A stretch of DNA of 64,000 nt from Nitrincola salilacus. Its GTDB lineage: Bacteria; Pseudomonadota; Gammaproteobacteria; Pseudomonadales; Balneatricaceae. Below the pieces are notes generated by a model. That model was not told the DNA's origin and did not search any database. It was given only the letters and a program-made list of their open reading frames with translations. Shown one piece after another: positions 16,227 to 25,776 of the stretch (its first letter is position 1; each line of letters opens with the position of its first letter). The stretch is from NCBI RefSeq assembly GCF_046271865.1, contig NZ_CP176580.1, positions 1,922,001-1,986,000 of the forward strand, written 5' to 3'. The position numbers and the translations under genes were made by a program.

Positions 16227-17330
16227 ATGCTGCGTCGTTCAATTATTCTGCCTCTGATATTGTTGCCTCTGATGTTACTGGGTCTGTGGTTACTGATTCA
16301 GCAGCCACAACATGGGGGCGAGTGGCATCCGTTACAGACGCGTCTGCCTGCTGTAGAGCAGCAGGGCAACGATCATCACATCAGTAACATTCGCAACTTC
16401 CGTTACCGGGAGGATGGTACGCCGGCTTCTGCCGACTACTTCGATCGCAGTTACAATACCGAGCACCTGCAGCGCGTCTGGTTTGGGCTGTCGCACTTTG
16501 CAGATCACGGCTTTGCGCACGCTTTTCTCAGCTTTGAGTTCGCCAATGATGACTCGGAACAGGGAGTGGATTATCTGGTCGCGTCCGTTGAGGCGCGGCT
16601 ACGTCCCGATCAGACGTATAGTCCCTTTGTCGGTTTGCTGCGCCAATATAACCGCATGATCGTGCTGGGTACGGAAGAGGATATTATCGGCTTGCGCAGT
16701 CATGTGCGAAACGAACGGGTATTTCTCTATGAGATGACTCTGACTCAGGAGCAGCAACAGCACCTGTTTCGCGGCATGATGAGTGATGTTGCCAGCCTTA
16801 CGGAAACACCGGCTTTCTACAATACGCTGTTGCACAATTGTGTGACGAGCCTTTTGCGCCACGACCCGGACTATCGGGTCTGGCGACACTTGTTCGATTA
16901 TCGCGTGTTGCTGCCAGGCTATGGTGATGGTTTTGCGCAGGATAAAGGGTGGCTGCCTCAGGATATTGAGTTGGATCAACTACGTTCAGAGAACCGGGTT
17001 GTGCAGCAGCATGATCCACTGGATGATGATTTTTCAGTGCTGATCAGAACGCGAGATTATCTTGATCTGACACTGGAGAATCTGGTTGCGCAGCAGAGTG
17101 CCTATCAGCAGCGTCTTGTCAGAACACAAGGCATATTGCGCCATCATCCCGACCCACTGCACTACTGGATAGAGGATGAACGCTTGCATCGTGTCGAGCT
17201 GTTTCCTGCAGAGATGGCTGCGCCTTTGCTGGGGCAGACGGTTGAGGTGGAAGGGCGTTTCAGGTTTGATCCTGCGGTCGGGCGAGCTGTGCATCTGGAT
17301 AGTATAGAGCTCCAGAGCGATCAGCTCTGA
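16227..17330 (+). CDS. DUF4105 domain membrane/periplasmic protein
   Basis: 367 residues from ATG 16227 (AAGGAAAG upstream). A hydrophobic N-terminal segment (residues 5-25) is a signal anchor. The body matches the DUF4105/Lnb N-terminal periplasmic domain: VWFGLSHFADHGFAHAFLSFEF, a central ERVFLYEMTL, and FYNTLLHNCVTSLLRH with the invariant Asn-Cys pair expected of a papain-like active site. The biochemical role is unknown. An in-frame ATG at 16167 is less likely. The 3' end overlaps the convergent PilZ gene by 10 bp. Confidence 0.75.
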   Translation: MLRRSIILPLILLPLMLLGLWLLIQQPQHGGEWHPLQTRLPAVEQQGNDHHISNIRNFRYREDGTPASADYFDRSYNTEHLQRVWFGLSHFADHGFAHAFLSFEFANDDSEQGVDYLVASVEARLRPDQTYSPFVGLLRQYNRMIVLGTEEDIIGLRSHVRNERVFLYEMTLTQEQQQHLFRGMMSDVASLTETPAFYNTLLHNCVTSLLRHDPDYRVWRHLFDYRVLLPGYGDGFAQDKGWLPQDIELDQLRSENRVVQQHDPLDDDFSVLIRTRDYLDLTLENLVAQQSAYQQRLVRTQGILRHHPDPLHYWIEDERLHRVELFPAEMAAPLLGQTVEVEGRFRFDPAVGRAVHLDSIELQSDQL

Positions 17331-17731
17331 GCCGGATAGTCGCCGGCAAACTTCTCAATCCACTCAAAGGCGGCCTGTTCGCTGTTGAGGTGTCGATCCT
17401 CCTCGTCCATCACTTGCTGACGATACTCCTCAATACGACAGATCTGATCCACCATCCGAACTGAGAAGGGATCTTCCGGGTTGGCAAAGGCCACCCCGAT
17501 TTTGAAGCGTCGTTCATCCGGCCTGCACCAGACGACCACACCCTTGGCTGAAAAGGGCGGCGGGTCAATATTGACCGACATGACATGTCCGGGATCGATA
17601 AACTGATTGGATGAAAAGCACAGGCCGCCAGCACTGATATCAGCAAGGTGCTCCAGAGATATCTCGGGTGCCTGGTCAGCGATTCGATAAGTCAGCGGCA
17701 TGTCAGTCGAGTGTCGGAGATAACGGCGCAT
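17321..17731 (-). CDS. PilZ domain protein (c-di-GMP receptor)
   Basis: 136 residues. The PilZ signature is complete: the RxxxR motif in RRYLRH at the very start and D-x-S-x-x-G in DISAGGLCF about 35 residues later. These residues bind cyclic di-GMP. No output domain is attached, so it is a single-domain adaptor. Start ATG 17731 has GGA upstream. A longer frame to 17812 would place the RxxxR motif abnormally far in. The window encodes two GGDEF/EAL proteins that could set its ligand. Confidence 0.85.
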   Translation of the reverse strand: MRRYLRHSTDMPLTYRIADQAPEISLEHLADISAGGLCFSSNQFIDPGHVMSVNIDPPPFSAKGVVVWCRPDERRFKIGVAFANPEDPFSVRMVDQICRIEEYRQQVMDEEDRHLNSEQAAFEWIEKFAGDYPAQS

Positions 17732-17947
17732 CGTATTTTTCCGCAATTCTGTTGTGTTCAATTGATATGGGCGGGTTGATGCCTGTTCATAGTCAGTATA
17801 GCTGAGTCTCAAGTACCCTGTTCTTTGCCTTGCCTGTTCTATGTTTGATAGATGTCGTAACTCGTTGGCTTAATGGCGTTTGTAGCCATCTATTTTCAAA
17901 TTTTTGCACTAAGCTGATAATGATATTACGGGCTGAGGGCATGATCA

Positions 17948-19903
17948 GTGAAAATAAGAACAAAATTGATTCTGGCATTTATCGCTCTGGCGGTGCTGCC
18001 GATTGTCATCATCTCTGCAGTAGTGGTCACCCACCTGCGGCAGCAAGCTGAAGAGTCCTTTCAAACCAGTACAACGCGTGAAATCCGTCAGATAGACAAT
18101 GCGATGCAGGTCTATTTTGATGCTATTGATAAAAGTGTCCACTTTCTCGCCAGCCATCCGCTGATGATGCAGGTCGATTCGGGGATCACCGATTATCTGG
18201 CAAGTGCAGAACTGGTGATGACGCCAGATAAGGCCGGTGGGATTGAGCAGGAGGTGTTTGAGCTTTTCGACCATTTTGCGGCCACTCATCCCGGCCTGGC
18301 GTATGTGTATATGGGCACGGCGGAAGGTTCATACATCCAGTGGCCTCTCGGCAGTGTATCAGCACGTTATGACCCGCGTCAGCGCCCGTGGTACCAGGCT
18401 GCAATGGCGCAGCCCGATGTGCCCGTCAGAACCTCAGCCTATTACTGGGAGCCAGACGATGCCGTAATTGTCAGTACTGTCATGAGTACGGCCAACCAGC
18501 TTGGCAAACAGGGTGGTGCCATTGGTCTGGATGTGTCACTGGGGCAACTGACTGCAATGGTGCGTGATATCAAGCTGGGTGAAACAGGTTATCTGATGCT
18601 GCTTGAGGCCAGTGGTAATATTCTGGTCGATGCGGCTAATCCGGAGCATAACTTCAAGAATATTCAAGAGCTTTCAGCAGATTATCGGTCATTGTTTGAA
18701 GCCGCTGAAGGGGGCGAACGTATCAGCCTGTCGGGCAAGGATTATATGGTGGCAGTCTATGAGTCTCCGGGACTGGGCTGGCGCTATATCGGTTTGATTG
18801 AGTATGGTGAAGTGATGGCACCAGCTAATCGGATGATAGGCTTTCTGTCGCTGATAGTTCTGGCAATGGTGCTGCTCTTTTCTCTGATCGGTAAGCTGAC
18901 AGCAGATGTTATTGTCCGGCCGATCCGGGCGGTTTCTGCCAGTCTCAAGGAGATCGCTCAGGGCGAGGGAGATCTGACCCGTGAGTTGTCGGTCAAGGGC
19001 AAAGATGAGCTGGCTGAGCTGGCGAACTGGTTTAACCTCTTCCTGAAGACTATCCGAAATCTGGTGTCAGAAATCACACAAAGCGCAGAGGGCCTGAAGC
19101 TGTCCTCTGCAGAATCAACCAAATTGTCACATGATATGACAGATACTGCCGGGCGGCAGGGGCACTCTGTTGATATGGTGTCAACCGCGTTTCATGAGAT
19201 GGTGGCCACAGCCAATGAGGTGGCCAAGTCCTGCAGCAATGCGGCCCAGGCGGCTGATACGGGCTATCATGAAGCGCAGGATGGCCAGGCCAGCATCAAT
19301 ATGGCTGTGACTGAAGTGGGCCGACTCAGCACCGAGATTGAAGACTCCGTCAGTGCGATTGTGCAACTGGAGGAGGACTCCCGAAATATCAATCTGATAC
19401 TGGATACAATCCGTGGTGTGGCGGAACAGACCAATCTGCTGGCGCTTAATGCGGCTATTGAGGCGGCTCGTGCAGGCGATCATGGCAGAGGGTTTGCCGT
19501 CGTGGCAGATGAGGTGCGTGGGCTTGCACAAAGGACGGCGCAGTCCACCGAGGAGATCAATGCTCTCCTTAACAAACTTAATACGCGCACCACCCACGTG
19601 AGTCAGCGCATGTCTGCCAGCCAGCAGGCAACAGAAAAAACGGTTTCCAGCATCCAGGCGGTGAGTGAAAGCTTTGATCGTGTCAGAACCTCTGTGGACA
19701 TGATCCGCGATATGAATACACAGATCGCTGCAGCGGCAGAAGAGCAACATCAGGTGGCAGAGGAGATTAATCGCCATATTGCAGAGGTTAACGGCGATGC
19801 TCAGCGAGTGAATGAGATGTCGGAGCAGGTCAGAGATACTTCGTCATCACTTGCAAGATTGTCCCAACAATTGGATAGTCTCGTCAAAGCATTCAAAACC
19901 TGA
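17948..19903 (+). CDS. Methyl-accepting chemotaxis protein with dCache sensor
   Basis: 651 residues starting at GTG 17948 with GAGGG upstream. One transmembrane helix is at about 7-29, then a periplasmic double-Cache domain (AYVYMGTAEGSY, DPRQRPWYQAA, SAYYWEPDDAVIVSTV, GAIGLDVSL), a second helix near 295-318, HAMP, and the signalling tip EQTNLLALNAAIEAARAGD. The DPR-RPWY motif is typical of dCache_1 amino-acid and organic-acid receptors; the ligand is not determined. The C-terminus has no CheR-tethering pentapeptide. Confidence 0.9.
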   Translation: MKIRTKLILAFIALAVLPIVIISAVVVTHLRQQAEESFQTSTTREIRQIDNAMQVYFDAIDKSVHFLASHPLMMQVDSGITDYLASAELVMTPDKAGGIEQEVFELFDHFAATHPGLAYVYMGTAEGSYIQWPLGSVSARYDPRQRPWYQAAMAQPDVPVRTSAYYWEPDDAVIVSTVMSTANQLGKQGGAIGLDVSLGQLTAMVRDIKLGETGYLMLLEASGNILVDAANPEHNFKNIQELSADYRSLFEAAEGGERISLSGKDYMVAVYESPGLGWRYIGLIEYGEVMAPANRMIGFLSLIVLAMVLLFSLIGKLTADVIVRPIRAVSASLKEIAQGEGDLTRELSVKGKDELAELANWFNLFLKTIRNLVSEITQSAEGLKLSSAESTKLSHDMTDTAGRQGHSVDMVSTAFHEMVATANEVAKSCSNAAQAADTGYHEAQDGQASINMAVTEVGRLSTEIEDSVSAIVQLEEDSRNINLILDTIRGVAEQTNLLALNAAIEAARAGDHGRGFAVVADEVRGLAQRTAQSTEEINALLNKLNTRTTHVSQRMSASQQATEKTVSSIQAVSESFDRVRTSVDMIRDMNTQIAAAAEEQHQVAEEINRHIAEVNGDAQRVNEMSEQVRDTSSSLARLSQQLDSLVKAFKT

Positions 19904-19945
19904 TGGAACAGTGACTGTCCATCAGCATGACATGAGGACAGAGAG

Positions 19946-21424
19946 TTGGACGATAGCAGGGATCTGGAGCTGATTTTGCGTTCGCGCACACCACTGGTGG
20001 TGGTTGAAACCCATGAAGAGGCTCGAGTGTTGGAGCTGCTGATGGGCCTTTCTCAGCGCATGATGACGCAGCTCTATCGCTGGTCGGTGACCGAGGGATT
20101 GCGCCGACTGGACAAGGATATGGCAGCACAACGGCACAATATTGAACCCGCCGCTGTGCTGGGTCATATACGCAGTGCAAAGACACCGGGGCTTTATGTG
20201 CTGCTGGATTTTCACCCCTACCTGAGTGAGCCGATCAATGTGCGCATGCTCAAGGATATTGCGCTGGAGTGTGAGCAGTGGGGTGCGACGATCATTCTGC
20301 TCAGCCACGAAATAGAGCTGCCGGGGGAGTTGGCACGCTACAGCGCCCGGTTCGAGCTCTCTCTTCCCTCTCCTGAAACACTGCGGCGAATCATCAACGA
20401 CGTCGCACGTGAGTGGGGTGCACAGCATGTTGGCAAGCGTGTCCGGGCGGATGCTGCAGCGGTGGATCTGCTGGTGCGAAATCTGGCCGGATTGCCGCTG
20501 CTGGATGCCCGCCGCCTGATCCGTAATGCGATCTATCTCGATGGCGCCATCACTCAGGAAGATATTCCTGCCGTGATGCAGGCCAAGTATCGCCTGCTGG
20601 AAGGTGGTGGGGCGCTGTCGTTTGAATATGACACGGCGCGCTTTTCCGATCTGGGTGGGATGAAACACCTCAAATCCTGGTTACAGCGCAGGGCGGCCTC
20701 ATTCAGTGCTGCACCACCTCCGGGGCTCGAGCCACCCAAAGGAATACTGTTGCTGGGTGTACAAGGGTGTGGCAAGAGTCTGGCGGCGAAATCCGTCGCA
20801 GGTACTTTTGGTGTACCCCTTCTGAGGCTCGATTTCGGCACTTTGTATAACAAATACCATGGTGAAACAGAGCGTAATCTTCGTGAGGCGTTGCGCACGG
20901 CAGAGGTGATGTCGCCCTGCGTGCTCTGGATGGATGAGATAGAAAAGGGGATAGGTACCGATTCTGGAGAAGGATCAGGCCCGTCAAAGAGAGTGCTGGG
21001 AGCTTTGTTGACCTGGATGGCAGAACGTACCGATCAGGTGTTTATGGTCGCGACGGCCAATGATATTACAGCATTGCCGCCGGAGCTGGTGCGTAAGGGG
21101 CGCTTTGATGAGATCTTTTTTGTCGATCTGCCGGATGCCGCTGCAAGGCTGACCATACTCGACGTGCATCTGAAGCGTCGTAATCTGGACCCGGAAGCCT
21201 TTGATTTGACGCTGCTGGTATCGGCATCGGAGGGTTTTTCAGGGGCGGAGCTGGAGCAGGCGGTGGTATCCGCGCTTTATGAGTCCTACGCAACAGGTCA
21301 GCCTGTCAGTGGGGATATGTTGCTGCACGAACTGCAGCGCACCCGGCCCCTGTCGGTAGTGATGGCCGAGAAGATCGAGGCGCTGCGGCGCTGGGCTGCA
21401 GAGCGCACAGTCCCGGCGGACTGA
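19946..21424 (+). CDS. AAA family ATPase, Ycf46-like
   Basis: 492 residues from TTG 19946 (GAGGACAGAG upstream). Residues 1-220 form the N-terminal domain of Ycf46-type proteins (LVVVETHEEARVLELL, then helical). The AAA module follows: Walker A GVQGCGKS at 271-278, Walker B VLWMDEIE at 326-333, a pore-loop region YHGETERNLREAL, and the second region of homology ATANDITALPPELVRKGRFDE with the arginine finger. Chloroplast and cyanobacterial Ycf46 is implicated in CO2 uptake; in proteobacteria the role is unclear. Confidence 0.85.
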   Translation: MDDSRDLELILRSRTPLVVVETHEEARVLELLMGLSQRMMTQLYRWSVTEGLRRLDKDMAAQRHNIEPAAVLGHIRSAKTPGLYVLLDFHPYLSEPINVRMLKDIALECEQWGATIILLSHEIELPGELARYSARFELSLPSPETLRRIINDVAREWGAQHVGKRVRADAAAVDLLVRNLAGLPLLDARRLIRNAIYLDGAITQEDIPAVMQAKYRLLEGGGALSFEYDTARFSDLGGMKHLKSWLQRRAASFSAAPPPGLEPPKGILLLGVQGCGKSLAAKSVAGTFGVPLLRLDFGTLYNKYHGETERNLREALRTAEVMSPCVLWMDEIEKGIGTDSGEGSGPSKRVLGALLTWMAERTDQVFMVATANDITALPPELVRKGRFDEIFFVDLPDAAARLTILDVHLKRRNLDPEAFDLTLLVSASEGFSGAELEQAVVSALYESYATGQPVSGDMLLHELQRTRPLSVVMAEKIEALRRWAAERTVPAD

Positions 21425-21439
21425 GCGCTCTATCGGGCA

Positions 21440-22735
21440 TCAATGCAGTTTCAAGCGGGGTTTCAGAATCCTGTTGACCCTCTCCACGACGGTCATCAGG
21501 ATGGTTCTGATCCAGCCATGCAGCGCCAGTTGGTGCATCCGGTAGAGTGAGATGTAAACCACCCGCGCGATCCTGCCTTCGATCATCATGCTGCCGCTGG
21601 TGAGATTCCCCATCAGGCTGCCGACGGTGCTGTAGTGGCTCAGTGAGATCAATGAACCGTGGTCTTTGTATTTGAAGGACTTTTGTGGTTTCCCATTCAG
21701 GCAGGCGATCAGGTTCTTGTACACCAGCGTTGCCATCTGATGCGCCGACTGTGCTCTGGGTGGCACCCAGCCGCCATCAGGTAATGGGCAGGCAGCACAG
21801 TCACCCAACACATACAGATGAGGGTCATTGCTTACCTGGAGCGTGGGTGTCACGATAATCTGGTTATTACGGCTCAGCTCCAGTCCTTCAATATCGTGCA
21901 GAAAATCGGGGGCCTTGATACCTGCTGCCCAGACCATCAGATCAGCATGAATCTGATCACATGTCTGCGTATGCATCACCCCTTTCTCAGCCTTGACGAT
22001 CTGTGCCCCTTCACGGATATCAACGCCCAGCTTGGCCAGCTCATCGCGGGCTGATGCGGCGATTCGAGGTGGCAGGGCAGGAAGAATGCGTGTGCCTGCC
22101 TCCAGCAAAGTGATCTGAAGATGCTTGAGGGTCACTCTTTCCAATCCGTAGACTTTGAACAGCTCAGCCGCGTTGTACAGTTCGGCAGCCAGCTCGACAC
22201 CGGTTGCTCCCCCGCCAACGATCGCAATGCGCAGCTGTGCGTCGGGGTCAGTTTCCAGTTGCTGATTAAGACGCAGAAAACCATTCACCAGACGCTGCCG
22301 GAACCGCTCGGCCTGCTGAGGGCTATCCAGATACATGCAGTGCTGGGATATCCCATCGATCCCGAAATCATTTGATACAGACCCGATTGCCAGTACCAGA
22401 TAGTCATAGCTGAGCGTGCGCTCTGGCAGTATCTCCTGGCCCTCGTTGCTGTTCAGGGCCGACAGAGTGATGGTTTTTGCTGCCCGATCAACATGACTCA
22501 GGCTACCCAGCACGAACCGGAAGTGGTGATTGTGCGCATGAGCGCGGTAGCTGATCTCGTCGGTTCCTGTGTCCAGTGAACCGGTAGCTACCTCATGCAG
22601 CAAGGGTTTCCAGATATGAGTCTGGTTGCGATCAACCAGGGTTATCTCCGCCTTGTTGCGCCGACCAAGCTTGCGCCCGAGTCGGGTAGCCAGCTCCAGA
22701 CCGCCGGCTCCGCCTCCTACTACTATGATATGCAT
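21440..22735 (-). CDS. ndh: NADH:quinone oxidoreductase II (NDH-2 type)
   Basis: 431 residues. The FAD site GGGAGGLELA is at residues 7-16. A second dinucleotide site GGGATGVELAAEL lies near 175-187 for NADH. The conserved DYLVLAIGS, GDCAACP and AQSAHQMATLVYKNL motifs follow. The C-terminal basic amphipathic helices (GWIRTILMTVVERVNRILKPRLKLH) anchor it to the inner membrane. It passes electrons from NADH to quinone without pumping protons. The gene is convergent with the AAA ATPase, 15 bp apart. Confidence 0.88.
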   Translation of the reverse strand: MHIIVVGGGAGGLELATRLGRKLGRRNKAEITLVDRNQTHIWKPLLHEVATGSLDTGTDEISYRAHAHNHHFRFVLGSLSHVDRAAKTITLSALNSNEGQEILPERTLSYDYLVLAIGSVSNDFGIDGISQHCMYLDSPQQAERFRQRLVNGFLRLNQQLETDPDAQLRIAIVGGGATGVELAAELYNAAELFKVYGLERVTLKHLQITLLEAGTRILPALPPRIAASARDELAKLGVDIREGAQIVKAEKGVMHTQTCDQIHADLMVWAAGIKAPDFLHDIEGLELSRNNQIIVTPTLQVSNDPHLYVLGDCAACPLPDGGWVPPRAQSAHQMATLVYKNLIACLNGKPQKSFKYKDHGSLISLSHYSTVGSLMGNLTSGSMMIEGRIARVVYISLYRMHQLALHGWIRTILMTVVERVNRILKPRLKLH

Positions 22736-23041
22736 CGTTTTATGCTCTTGTAGATAATGAAATCTGTGCGCTGCCTGATCGGTGACGGGCGAGTGGAGCC
22801 CGGATAGGTATCAGGTCTGCTTGCCGACTTCAGCCATACTCCGATGAATGGATCTTGATAATGCCAAGGCTGCTGAGGGCTTGATTAATGCAGAGCATAT
22901 CAGGTCTGAAGGCGGAATTGATGAGAAGTTTTATGACATAAAGCTGACTATATAGTCAAATTTGAAAAACGTTGCTAAACTCACCTCAGCAAATCAATAA
23001 CTACCCACCCAACCAACAGAAAAATAAAAAAAGGAATGTCC
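22736..23041. promoter_or_regulatory. 306-bp gap between ndh and the NCS2 permease
   Basis: It holds the divergent promoters of the two genes, the palindrome at 22945-22958 and an AT-rich leader with a run of A just before the permease ribosome site. I see no additional gene. Confidence 0.6.
22945..22958. promoter_or_regulatory. Palindrome resembling a RutR operator
   Basis: TGACTATATAGTCA is a perfect 14-bp palindrome 84 bp upstream of the permease. Its geometry TGACYA-NN-TRGTCA matches the RutR consensus TTGACCANNTGGTCAA except for one symmetric base pair change. Control of nucleobase uptake by a RutR-like TetR regulator is inferred. Confidence 0.45.
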
Positions 23042-24544
23042 ATGGCCTCTCAACCAGTCCATTACCCTTGGTATAAGAAGGAAGATACCGACGCTTTCTT
23101 TGCCCTGTTTCAGAACAATATTGCCAACTTCGTCATCATTGCGATCAGTATGCTCGGCATGGGGTTTTCGCCCGGAATCGTATTTGGTCAGGTGCTGCCG
23201 GGGGCTGCCGTGGCGGTCATGGTGGGTAACTTCTACTACGCCTGGAGTGCTGCCCGACTTGCGCGTAAGGAAAACAGAGCCGATGTCACAGCGCTCTCCT
23301 ACGGTATCAGTACGCCGGTCATGTTCGTCTTTCTGTTTGGTGTGCTGCTGCCTGCCAAAGCTCTGACCGGGGACGAGGATCTGGCCTGGAAAATTGCTGT
23401 TGCTGCCTGCTTCCTCAGTGGTGCCATCGAAGTGGCTATCAGCCTGATCGGTCGCTGGGTACAGTCGCATCTGCCACGGGCTGCAATGCTCGGTGCAGTG
23501 GCGGGTGTAGCACTGACCTTTATTGCCGGTGAGATGCTGTTCAAGACGCTGGAGATTCCAGTAGTCGGTCTGCTGGTGCTGGCGATTATCATTGTCGGAC
23601 TGGTTGCGCGGGTGGCGATGCCTTTTCGCATGCCGGCCTCGCTCTTTGCGATAGTGATTGGTACTGCGATGGCATACCTGATTGGTGCCGTGGACGGTGC
23701 CAAGTTCTCGGATGCTTTCACCCATATCGGCTTTTACCCACTGCTGCCGGGTCTTGCCTGGTATGAGGGGCTGGGGCTTCTGTTCAGCAGCATGCTGGCG
23801 ATTCTGACGGTTGTGCTACCGATCACCCTCTACAATGCGATCGAAACGATGAACAACGTTGAAGCGATGGAAGCCGCCGGTGACAAGTATGATGTCCGTG
23901 AATGCCAGGCGGTTGATGGCGTGGGCACCATGCTGGGCGCGGTGTTCGGTGGCGTGTTCCCGACCACAGTGTATATTGCGACCGTGGGTGCCAAGTGGAT
24001 GGGGGCCGGTCGTGGCTACAGTATCCTGAATGGCGCGGTGTATGGTGTTGCCACAATGTTTGGCCTGATAGCGGCGCTGGCAGCGATCATTCCGGTTTCT
24101 GTGGTGGCTCCGATTCTGGTTTTTGTCGGCATGTCGATGATAGCGACGGCGTTCCAGACCAACGAGTCACGCTACTATCCGGCGATTGCGTTGGCGATGC
24201 TGCCCTATTTTGCCAACTATGTGATGACGCGCTTCAATCGTGGGGCAGGCGATGTGGTGGATAACATATCCAGTGCGATTGTTGTGTTGGGGCAGGGCGC
24301 CATGTTTACCGCGATTTTGCTGGGTGCGATGACCGTCTCGGTGATTGATCTTAAATTCCGCCAGGCAGCGATCTATGCCCTCATTGCAGCGGCCTGTTCC
24401 TTTGTCGGGTTGATGCATGCCCCTCAGATGACACTGAATGCAGCACAGGATTTCACCTTTGGCTATCTGGTGATGGCGGCTTTTTTTGGCTGGTTCTCGC
24501 TGAAATCAGTGCGTGAACAGCGCTCATTACCAATGGGTGACTGA
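23042..24544 (+). CDS. NCS2-family nucleobase permease
   Basis: 500 residues from ATG 23042, seven bases after AAGGA. An ATG six bases earlier is too close to that site. About 12-14 hydrophobic helices are visible. Family marks include NFVIIAISMLGMGFSP, RADVTALSYGISTP in the substrate-binding region, and GAVFGGVFPTTVYI. NCS2 proteins import uracil, xanthine or other purines by proton symport. The TALSYGIST segment is closer to the AzgA-like subgroup, but the substrate remains open. A terminator follows. Confidence 0.82.
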   Translation: MASQPVHYPWYKKEDTDAFFALFQNNIANFVIIAISMLGMGFSPGIVFGQVLPGAAVAVMVGNFYYAWSAARLARKENRADVTALSYGISTPVMFVFLFGVLLPAKALTGDEDLAWKIAVAACFLSGAIEVAISLIGRWVQSHLPRAAMLGAVAGVALTFIAGEMLFKTLEIPVVGLLVLAIIIVGLVARVAMPFRMPASLFAIVIGTAMAYLIGAVDGAKFSDAFTHIGFYPLLPGLAWYEGLGLLFSSMLAILTVVLPITLYNAIETMNNVEAMEAAGDKYDVRECQAVDGVGTMLGAVFGGVFPTTVYIATVGAKWMGAGRGYSILNGAVYGVATMFGLIAALAAIIPVSVVAPILVFVGMSMIATAFQTNESRYYPAIALAMLPYFANYVMTRFNRGAGDVVDNISSAIVVLGQGAMFTAILLGAMTVSVIDLKFRQAAIYALIAAACSFVGLMHAPQMTLNAAQDFTFGYLVMAAFFGWFSLKSVREQRSLPMGD

Positions 24545-24590
24545 GTGCTATGTGATTGAGTACTACGTGATTGAATGCTACGTGAATGAC
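24542..24590. repeat. Three tandem 15-bp repeats over the permease stop codon
   Basis: Units starting at 24542, 24557 and 24572 follow the pattern TGARTRCTAYGTGAW, and a partial fourth follows. The first unit contains the permease stop codon. This looks like local slippage with no assigned function. Confidence 0.6.
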
Positions 24591-24598
24591 TGATTAGC

Positions 24599-24628
24599 AA
24601 AACGCCCCGGCATATGCGGGGCGTTTTT
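24599..24628 (+). terminator. Strong terminator after the NCS2 permease
   Basis: AAAACGCCCCG pairs with CGGGGCGTTTT across a 7-base loop, with a T5 run. The A and T arms let it act in both directions, so it may also end the convergent gene at 24632. Confidence 0.9.
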
Positions 24629-24631
24629 CAT

Positions 24632-25003
24632 TTATGGATTGAATCTCATACCCAGAGTCTGTCTGGACTGGCCGCTGACGCGAAAGGTAATCGCCTGAAC
24701 TTCCTGAGAGCTCTGCAGGGTACCAGTCAATCGGTAACTACCATCAGGCAGGTCGATAATCAACCAGGGACCATCTGCGACACCTTGTACCAGAACTTCA
24801 CCTGATTCACGGCTCAGTGTGAAATCAATGTCGGCCAGATACGCACCATCGCGTGCGGAAAACTCCACTTTCGTGTTATGAACAGGCGCTTCCATGCGTG
24901 ATTCCGAACCAATACCGCCTGTCCAGTAATCCATAGCCTGAGCTGCAGGGATGAGTGCCAGACTCAGCAATAACGCAACACATGTCTGTTTTATCCTATA
25001 CAT
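24632..25003 (-). CDS. Small exported protein
   Basis: 123 residues from ATG 25003 (AAGGAG six bases upstream). A clear signal peptide (YRIKQTCVALLLSLALIPAAQA) precedes a mature part of about 100 residues predicted to be all-beta (VEFSARDGAYLADIDFTLS, GPWLIIDLPDGSYRLTGTL). This resembles carboxypeptidase-regulatory-like beta sandwiches. No catalytic motif is seen. It is divergent from lemA. Function unknown. Confidence 0.75.
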   Translation of the reverse strand: MYRIKQTCVALLLSLALIPAAQAMDYWTGGIGSESRMEAPVHNTKVEFSARDGAYLADIDFTLSRESGEVLVQGVADGPWLIIDLPDGSYRLTGTLQSSQEVQAITFRVSGQSRQTLGMRFNP

Positions 25004-25138
25004 GACCAACTCCTTGCAGGTTAATGGCAAACTTATCGGTTTGACCCGGAAGTAAAACACAAGTTTCAATCTGCTTTCACCTCAGGATGAGCGTGCTAAT
25101 ATGTGATGAGCAGATCAACTTTAGCACAAGGAATGAAT

Positions 25139-25735
25139 ATGGAAATTACAACGATTGTCATACTGGCTGTCCTGGCCGGACTGGTGTTTTTTGTCATCGG
25201 TATCTATAACCGACTGGTAGCGCTTAAAAATCGCTTTCAAAACGCTTTTGCTCAGATCGAAGTTCAGCTGAAGCGTCGTTATGATCTGATTCCCAATCTG
25301 GTTGAAACCGCCAAGGGTTATCTCAAGCACGAGCGCGAAACGCTTGAAGCTGTCGTGAATGCCCGTAATACCGCGATGGCAGGTTTGAAGGCGGCGGCTG
25401 CCGATCCGGGTGCTGCTGGTGCCATGGCTCAACTGGCGGGAGCCGAAGGTGCTTTAACCAGCGCGCTGGGCCGTCTGAGCGTGGTGATGGAGGCCTATCC
25501 TGATCTCAAAGCGTCCGAGAATATGCAACAGCTCTCTGAGGAACTGACCTCAACCGAGAACAAGGTGGCGTTTTCGCGTCAGGCATTCAACGATGCCGTG
25601 ATGGCTTACAACACCTATAAGCAGAGTTTTCCTCAGGTAGTTCTGGCACCGACCTTTGGGCATGGGCCAGATGCATCGCTGCTGGAGTTTGAAGACAGTG
25701 CCGAGATCCAGGCTGCACCGAAAATCTCTTTCTGA
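25139..25735 (+). CDS. lemA: LemA family protein
   Basis: 198 residues with one N-terminal transmembrane helix (residues 2-22) and the LemA signature YNRLVALKNRFQNAFAQIEVQLKRRYDLIPNLVETAKGY. The remainder is a helical bundle facing outward. ATG 25139 lies 7 bases after AAGGA. LemA proteins commonly sit beside M48 proteases of the HtpX type, as here (41 bp apart). The pair is likely one membrane quality-control unit, although the activity of LemA is not established. Confidence 0.9.
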   Translation: MEITTIVILAVLAGLVFFVIGIYNRLVALKNRFQNAFAQIEVQLKRRYDLIPNLVETAKGYLKHERETLEAVVNARNTAMAGLKAAAADPGAAGAMAQLAGAEGALTSALGRLSVVMEAYPDLKASENMQQLSEELTSTENKVAFSRQAFNDAVMAYNTYKQSFPQVVLAPTFGHGPDASLLEFEDSAEIQAAPKISF

Positions 25736-25776
25736 ACCTTTAACTTCAAACCATCAGTTAAACATCAGGGATGCAG

